Shown: positions 58,540 to 64,000 of the stretch, piece by piece
Numbering within the stretch: position 1 is the first letter of the stretch
Layout of the letters: the number at the start of each line of letters is the position of its first letter
Assembly: GCA_965153355.1 (NCBI GenBank)
Contig: OZ231126.1
Coordinates: 87,792,001-87,856,000, forward strand
Length of the DNA: 64,000 bases
DNA from: Flaccisagitta enflata
Taxonomy: Eukaryota > Chaetognatha > Sagittoidea > Aphragmophora
Direction: 5' to 3'
The notes under the pieces: generated by a model
What the model saw: only the letters and a program-made list of their open reading frames with translations
Told to the model about the DNA's origin: nothing
The model's database searches: none
Made by a program: the position numbers and the translations under genes

Positions 58540-60510
58540 AAAGACTAAGGTGAGGACACTTTTGAGATAGAAAAAAATTGCAAAAATGATGCATGGGACT
58601 AAGTAGATCTGGCGATCCACAATAACAGAATATCATAGATGATGAGGATGAGAAAAACAAAAGATTTACATAGAGATAAGTGGAGATATCTTGAGAGAAA
58701 AAAGATAACACAAATAAAAGACTAAAGGTGAGGACACATTCTGGGGATGAAAAGAAATGAATGAATGATATAGATGAAACAAAAGATTTATATAGAGGTA
58801 TGTGGAGACATCTTGAGAAAAAGATAACACAAACAAAAGACTAAGGTGAGGACACATTTTTCGGATGAAGAAAATTACAGAATATGATTGATGATGAGGA
58901 TGAAAAAACAAAAGATTTACATAAAGATAAGTAGAGACATCTTGAGAGAGAAAAAATGAAACAAACAAAAAACCAAGGTGAGGACACATTTTGGGGATGA
59001 AAAAAAATTACTGAATGATATAAATGAAGCAAAAGATTTACATAGAGATAAGTAGAGACATCTTGAGAGAAAAAAAACAAACAAAAGACTAAGGTGAGGA
59101 CACATTCTTTGGATGAAAAAACTATGGAATATGATAGATGATTAGAAAGCAAAAGACAAAAAACCTTTACAGTGATATGTGGAGACATCTTGAAAGAAAA
59201 AAAAATACACAAACAAAAGACTAAGGTGAGGACACATTCTTGGGATTAAAAAGATAACAGAATGTGATTGATGATGGATGAAAAAACAAAAGATTTACAT
59301 AGAGATAAGTAGAGACATCTTGAAAGAAAAAAGATAAAATAAACAAAAGACTGAGGACACATTCTGGGGATGAAAAAGAATTAGTGAATGATATAAATGA
59401 AACCAAAGATCTACAAAGAGATAAGTGGAGACATTTTGAGAGAAAACAAGGCCAACACCTATAAGTCGCGTGCGAGACTTAGAGACTTAAAATGACTTAG
59501 AATGACTTAGAATGGCTTAGAATGACTTAGTATGGCTTATAATGACTTAAAATGACCAAAAAGGACTAAAACTGACTAAATGACCTATTGACCAAAAATA
59601 ACTTAAAATGACTTAAAATGACTTAGAATGACTAGGCATGACTTACAATGACTTAGAATTACTTAACACACCCTACAATGACTTAAAAAATGACACAATG
59701 GACAAAAAAGTAAAAAGGGGACCAACCGACCGACCGACCGACGGACCGACAAAGCGGGGTGTAGTGTAGAGTTGCATAGCACGCGACTAAAAAATAACAC
59801 AAACAAAAGACTAGGGTGAGGACACATTCTTGGGATAAAAAAAATTACAGAATATGATTGATGATGAGGATGAAAAACAAAAGATTTACATAGAGATAAG
59901 TAGAGACATCTTGAAAGAAAAAGATAAAACAAACAAAAGACTAAGGTGAGGACACATTCTGAGGATGAAAAAAAAATAATGAATGATAAAGATGAAACAA
60001 GAGATTTACATAGAGATAAGTGGAGACATCTTGAGAGACAAAAAATAACACAAACAAAAGACTAAGGTGAGGACACATTTTGGGGATCAAAAAAATAACG
60101 GAATGATATGGATGAAACAAACGATTTACATAGAGACAAGTAGAGATATCTTGAGAGAAAAAAAAATAATACAAACAAAAGACTAAGGTGAGGACACATC
60201 CTTGGGATGAAAAAAAATCATTTGGCAAAATAGATCAAAACATGATAGATTATAAGAATGCAAAAAAACAAAAGACTTTTAAAGTGATAGATGGAGACAT
60301 CTTGAGAGAAATAGAATAATACAAACAAAAGCCTAAGGTGAGGACACATTTAGGGGTTAAAAAAATAACTGAATGATATGGATGAAACAAAAGACTTACA
60401 TAGAGACAAGTGGGGACATCTTGAAAGAAAAAAAAATTACACAACCAAAAGACTAAGGTGAGGACACATCATTTGGATAAAAAAAAATATTTGGAACAAT
60501 AGATAAAAAA
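58540..60510 (-). repeat. Minisatellite array, about 110-120-bp unit
   Basis: About fifteen units carrying AGACTAAGGTGAGGACACAT, GAATGATATAGATGAAACAA and GATTTACATAGAGATAAGTG. Two subtypes alternate irregularly (GGATGAGGATG and GGATGATATAGATGA forms). A family A repeat (59446-59793) is inserted. Cys/Phe-rich minus-strand frames are repeat artefacts. Confidence 0.85.
59446..59793 (+). repeat. Dispersed short repeat family A, copy 6 (AATGACTTAG subfamily)
   Basis: CAAGGCCAACACCTATAAG at the start and TAGCACGCGACTAAAAA at the end. The middle is a run of the 10-bp unit AATGACTTAG, as in the copy at 1071-1246. It splits the minisatellite array. Confidence 0.75.
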
Positions 60511-60958
60511 AAAGAAAATGTGAGAATGCAAAAAAGAAAAAAAAAAAAAGAAAATGTGAGGACACAAAGACAAAAATAAAAAAAATAATAACAATAAAAA
60601 ATAAAAAAACTTTCCCAGGACTAAGTGGATCTGGCGATCCACAACATGATTTTGTCCTGGTTTGTTATTTTCAATGGAAAAATGAAGTTTTTTAATATTT
60701 TAAACATGTTCTCAAATCTTGAAACATTTTAAGCCTAATGTTCTTAAATTTTTGAAGGAATGAAGGTTTCCATTATTCATAGCATGTTCTTAAATTTTTG
60801 AGGATTTTAAGCCTAACGTTCTTGGTTCTTATATGAAGAAATAAGCGTATATGAGTTCAATCTGGTTTCTACAGCTCAAGCCGTTTAGAAGTGACAAACA
60901 AAAAAGTGAAAACTTTCATTTCCAAAATGGGTAGAAGAAACTGAGAATGAACAAAAAC
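60511..60958. other. A-rich spacer, nothing recognised
   Basis: Poly-A-rich, with TTCTTAAATTTTTGA words shared with the 62-64-kb block. No exon. Confidence 0.4.
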
Positions 60959-61170
60959 AAGGCCGGATACACGGCTACCCAAGTCGCGTGCGGGTTGGCA
61001 GGGGCCATATTTGAGGCCACTCCATCATTTGGGCAGGAGCAGTGAGGCCAAAGACCGCAAAAAAACAAAAAAAGTAAAGTGTGACGGACGGACGGACTGA
61101 CGGACGGACGGACGGACGGACGGACGGAAGGACCGACAAAGCGGGTTGTAGAGTCGCGTGCACGCGACTA
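60959..61170 (+). repeat. Dispersed short repeat family A, copy 7
   Basis: The most complete copy: AAGGCCGGATACACGGCTAC start, GGGCAGGAGCAGTGAGGCC, a long GGAC run, and AGAGTCGCGTGCACGCGACT end. It is paired with an inverted copy 60 bp away. Confidence 0.85.
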
Positions 61171-61229
61171 AAAATTGGGTTATCTTCTGCTTAAGATATC
61201 CCCGCTTCCAAAAAGGCGAATTACTTATT

Positions 61230-61430
61230 TAGTCGCCTGCTACGCGACTCTATGACCTGCTTTGTCGGTCGGTCGGTCCGTCCGTCCATCAGTCGGTCCG
61301 TCTGCGTCAGCTTTTTTGGGGATTTATGGGCGGTATTTGTGTTACTGCTCCTGCCCTATTGCTTAAAAAGCCTTTTTTATCACTACCCCTCCCCACCCAC
61401 ATGACTTCGGTAGCCGTGTATACGGCCTTG
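61230..61430 (-). repeat. Dispersed short repeat family A, copy 8 (inverted)
   Basis: Starts TAGTCGCCTGCTACGCGACT and ends TAGCCGTGTATACGGCCTTG. With copy 7 it forms an inverted pair with 200-bp arms. Confidence 0.85.
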
Positions 61431-61791
61431 TTTAAAAAAGCAAACTAATCTACATTAAAAAATCTTCTGGATGGTTTCTGCCACTTTAACCATTTAGAAA
61501 TTACCAGCAAAACTATGAAAACTCTCCGTTAAATGATAAGCTGGCAATAATTGCTCACAGATAGCAAAACAAGACCCTACTAAACTGTATGAAAATCTTA
61601 ACAAAACGCCCCCCAGCTGCATAATGTAAGATATCAGTTAATGAAAATATCACATGGAGTGCTAATGCTATCAGTATTATGGTTTTAATGAAATTCAGTT
61701 GATAAATCAAGTTGCATTTTTTTTTTATTCCATAATCATTTCCTAGATAGTAATACATGAAACAACAGCGATGCATTCAAACGTTACCGAC
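61431..61791. other. First intron of the host gene, start
   Basis: AT-rich; no further exon seen. GTCGGTAACG just left of 61792 is the donor. Confidence 0.4.
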
Positions 61792-61903
61792 CTGCGTTGG
61801 CAAAAACCACCATATCCAATGGCTCTTCATCCGCCATCAAGTGCTGGCATGATAATATCGTCATAACGCCGAAAACTAAAATGAATTTACCCTGTCGTGC
61901 CAT
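61792..61903 (-). CDS. Host gene exon 1: signal peptide
   Basis: ATG in a good context (CACAAAATGG). It encodes MARQGKFILVFGVMTILSC, then QHLMADEEPLDMVVFANA: a basic n-region, a hydrophobic core over residues 7-19, and a likely cleavage near residue 24 (LMA/DEE). It ends at a CAG/GTCGGT donor in phase 1, matching the phase 1 entry of exons 2-4. An alternative donor (GTAACG) four bases on would break the phase. The product is secreted or type I membrane. No clear TATA box was seen upstream. Confidence 0.65.
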
Positions 61904-62179
61904 TTTGTGGCACTGAATGTTCTTCTTTCTTTGCAATTGACGTTTGGGCGCGAAATGAAAATCACCTGCACAATAATTGTTCTGATTTATTGTGGAGAGT
62001 CAAAATGTTAAGTACTTATCATACATATCATCATTTACTACACAGAGGCTACGATAGGGAAAACGGAGTTTGAAGTTGTTCTTTTTCGACGAACGAAAAA
62101 AAGGATGCATGGAAGTGGTACTGATTTGAAACTATAGTTGTTGTATTTTCTATTTTTTTTTTTGGGGGGGGGGGACGAA
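61904..62179. other. Probable 5' flank of the host gene
   Basis: Contains GCGCGAAATGAAAATC-like sequence and a poly-G run near 62165. No promoter element can be defended. Confidence 0.3.
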
Positions 62180-63810
62180 TTACACTCATTTCTTGTTTAT
62201 AAAAACATTGAGGCTCAGATGATGAAAAAATAAGAACATTTATTAGAACATTGCCTCAAGACCAGAAGAATCTAAGGATACCTGAAACTCATTTGTTGCC
62301 GTTAAGAACAATCCCTTCTACAAGGAACAGCCTTAGTGATTAGTTTTATGAAACTAAAAGTGAGACTGTACAATTGCAATGATTGAGTTTCATCTGCACT
62401 GTTTTCTTGATATAATTTGATTTGTTTAAGATGATCATCTAGGTGAATGATTCTCAGTTTGTCATAGTTAGAGATTAACTAGGTTACCGGAAAAAGAACA
62501 TCCCAGTATAAGCTAGTAAGACATCATGAACCATATCTTGACACTCTTGTTCCATCACTTTTTTGCACCATTTTTTCCATAAAATTATCCATTTTTGACT
62601 AAAAATCTATTTTGACATGTGCTATGTGAGCCCATTCATACTATTTTAAAGAATCAGTCGTCAAATTGCATGCTTTGTACAGTAAAATGATCTTAAATTG
62701 GCAAAATTTTCAAGCAAAATCTTAGAAAAGAGTAAGAATTGTTTTAAAGAGGTATCTTTACTGTATTATTACCGACACAGTTTGTATAATATGGTCAATT
62801 TTTTTTTGAGAGGCTGTTCATATCTCTCTGACACTAGTATAAAACTTTTTTGCCATATGATTTTTAGCATTTTGGATGTCTTTGTCAAGTTCCTTTTAAA
62901 AAATGTCAGCTGACAATTAAATTTCAAAAAATAGGATATTTTATTTTGAAAAATTCATTTGGGGTACTTACCATTGGAGTAAAGTCATGAAATTTGAATG
63001 GTAGTCAAAGGAAGCATTCAACTTTAAGTATTTCAAATTTTGTAACAATCGGTGGATTTAAAGTATCAATTTTGTGAGTTTTTCTATTCCAAATTGCAAA
63101 ATTTAAAGTTTTTGAAAAAAACATTTTTCATCCCCTAAATAACAAATCTTGAACATAGATGAATATTTTGCATCTTTAAAAACATCAGACCCAAGATAAT
63201 GTAATTCACTAGGGTCTGATGTTTTTGGTTTTTCCAATTTTTCAATTTCTATGCAAATTTGTTATTTAGGGTGCACCTATGTCAGATTCAACAGAAATAT
63301 GAAAAAAAGGATGTTTTTTATTTGGAGTTTTAAATGGGGCACTTCCTGGCGAAGAAAAGTCATGAAATTTTTATGGTAGTTAAATGAAGCACCAAACCAC
63401 CTGCATGTCAATTTTCATTACTATAAGACAATTTTTGATATCTGTTTATGAATTTTTAAATATCTATTTGTGAAATTTATGAAATTAGTCATTTTTAAAT
63501 GAAAAATCACTGTTTTTTTTCTGATGATATTTTGCATCAATTTTCTCTGTTAACTACCCAAAGTGACATATATTATCAGGTGAATTATTTGTTTTTGGTA
63601 AAAAACATTTTGATTTTTTTGCTCTTGGCGAAACTGAAGTGTCACAATAATTTTCATTGTGTCGTAATCATTTTTTGAAATAAAATAAGAACATCATGAG
63701 AACAGTTTGAGCCTCAAATTGAAAAAAAAAAACACTGAGTCTCAAATTGAAAAATAAAAAACATTGAGTCTCAGAAAAAAACATGTTTCTATAAAAAGAA
63801 ATGAGCGTAA
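62180..63810. mobile_element. Candidate 1.6-kb TIR-bounded element
   Basis: Left end TTACACTCATTTCTTGTTTA; right end, inverted, TTACGCTCATTTCTTTTTAT. Both continue with AAACAT and GAGNCTCA/AAGAACAT words. No target duplication was fixed. The interior has an imperfect hairpin (63132-63271) and no coding frame. Similar ends occur at 20701, 39519 and 43801. Confidence 0.5.
63132..63271. repeat. Imperfect palindrome with perfect 15-bp inner stem
   Basis: Outer arms CCCTAAATAACAAAT and ATTTGTTATTTAGGG. Inner stem AAAAACATCAGACCC (63178-63192) and GGGTCTGATGTTTTT (63212-63226), with a 19-nt loop. Confidence 0.75.
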
Positions 63811-63879
63811 AGGCACAAGGACATTGTACTTAATAGAATTCATGTTGTCGATTCTCGCCAGATTTGGAAAGTACCGGTT

Positions 63880-64000
63880 TTACTTGTCTAACCCCCTCAA
63901 AGTCGAGACTCGAGTCACTGCAGGAAATTTGATAGCTTTGCCAATAAGAGGATCTGACAGAATAATGTCTCTTGCTTTTTCCTCTAAAGCCTTGATAATT
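63880..64000 (-). CDS. Partial terminal coding segment running off the right edge
   Basis: A 39-codon minus-strand frame enters from the window edge and stops at TAA (63880-63882). It reads IIKALEEKARDIILSDPLIG, then KAIKFPAVTRVSTLRGLDK. The amphipathic, charged composition looks like real protein, unlike the AT-rich flank. It could be the last exon of a host gene upstream of exon 1 or the end of a transposase. Not recognised. Confidence 0.45.
   Translation of the reverse strand, partial: IIKALEEKARDIILSDPLIGKAIKFPAVTRVSTLRGLDK

Noticed and set aside
58666-60444. Repeated Cys/Phe-rich 'SPLVFCL...DVSTYLYVNLLF' proteins
   Set aside because: All are minus-strand readings of the 118-bp minisatellite, with stops and frame changes in most units.
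61555-61776. 73-codon hydrophobic frame with a segment similar to the leader micro-ORF (DILHY)
   Set aside because: The shared five residues are too short to mean homology, and the frame lies in the AT-rich first intron.

Overview
This is eukaryotic and almost certainly animal (metazoan) nuclear DNA. The background is AT-rich, full of microsatellites and nested transposable elements, and carries degenerate TTAGGG repeats. The only recognisable host-type coding sequence is a set of short, phase-compatible exons on the minus strand: a signal peptide, Ser/Thr/Pro-rich mucin-like exons and EGF-like cysteine modules. No rRNA, tRNA or CRISPR was seen. I cannot name the species; a marine invertebrate is a guess.

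Host gene (minus strand). Five exons can be placed with matching splice phases: 61792-61903 (signal peptide), 55238-55408 and 52333-52509 (duplicated mucin-like exons), 51721-51856 (EGF-like) and 48213-48958 (large extracellular exon ending in the start of another EGF-like module). A sixth Thr-rich exon at 20363-20431 would fit the same phase, which would make everything between 20 and 62 kb intronic. A separate minus-strand gene or element ends at 63880 and runs off the right edge.

Main element: a nearly complete, unusually large (about 17 kb) Ty3/gypsy-type LTR retrotransposon at 21161-38110, transcribed on the minus strand. Its order is 5' LTR (37312-38110), a 3.7-kb leader with a 55-aa membrane micro-ORF and three related hairpins, gag, pol in the -1 frame (protease, RT, RNase H, integrase), an SGNH-hydrolase ORF, a roughly 1,070-aa ORF of unknown function broken by one frameshift, a G-rich tract, a polypurine tract and the 3' LTR. 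It has a 5-bp target duplication and sits inside a 1.5-kb DNA transposon. An uninterrupted copy of that transposon at 3198-4723 acts as an empty-site control.

Region by region. 0-5 kb: about 160-bp satellite, a mariner-type element and the nested 1.5-kb transposon. 5-18 kb: GA, CAT, CATT and GTT microsatellites, a fold-back element, a Penelope-like endonuclease relic with a hammerhead-like core, and a GTT/spacer composite satellite. 18-20 kb: about 500-bp satellite. 21-38 kb: the LTR element. 38-48 kb: rest of the split transposon, a TIR-bounded 4.3-kb block, TIR-flanked minisatellites and a hAT-like element. 48-62 kb: host exons, palindromic MITEs, a 2.9-kb-offset tandem duplication carrying an exon and a non-LTR RT fragment, and a 118-bp minisatellite. 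62-64 kb: a TIR-bounded block and the partial terminal exon.

Many boundaries of repeats were set by eye from inverted repeats and target-site duplications. Family names are given only where motifs support them.
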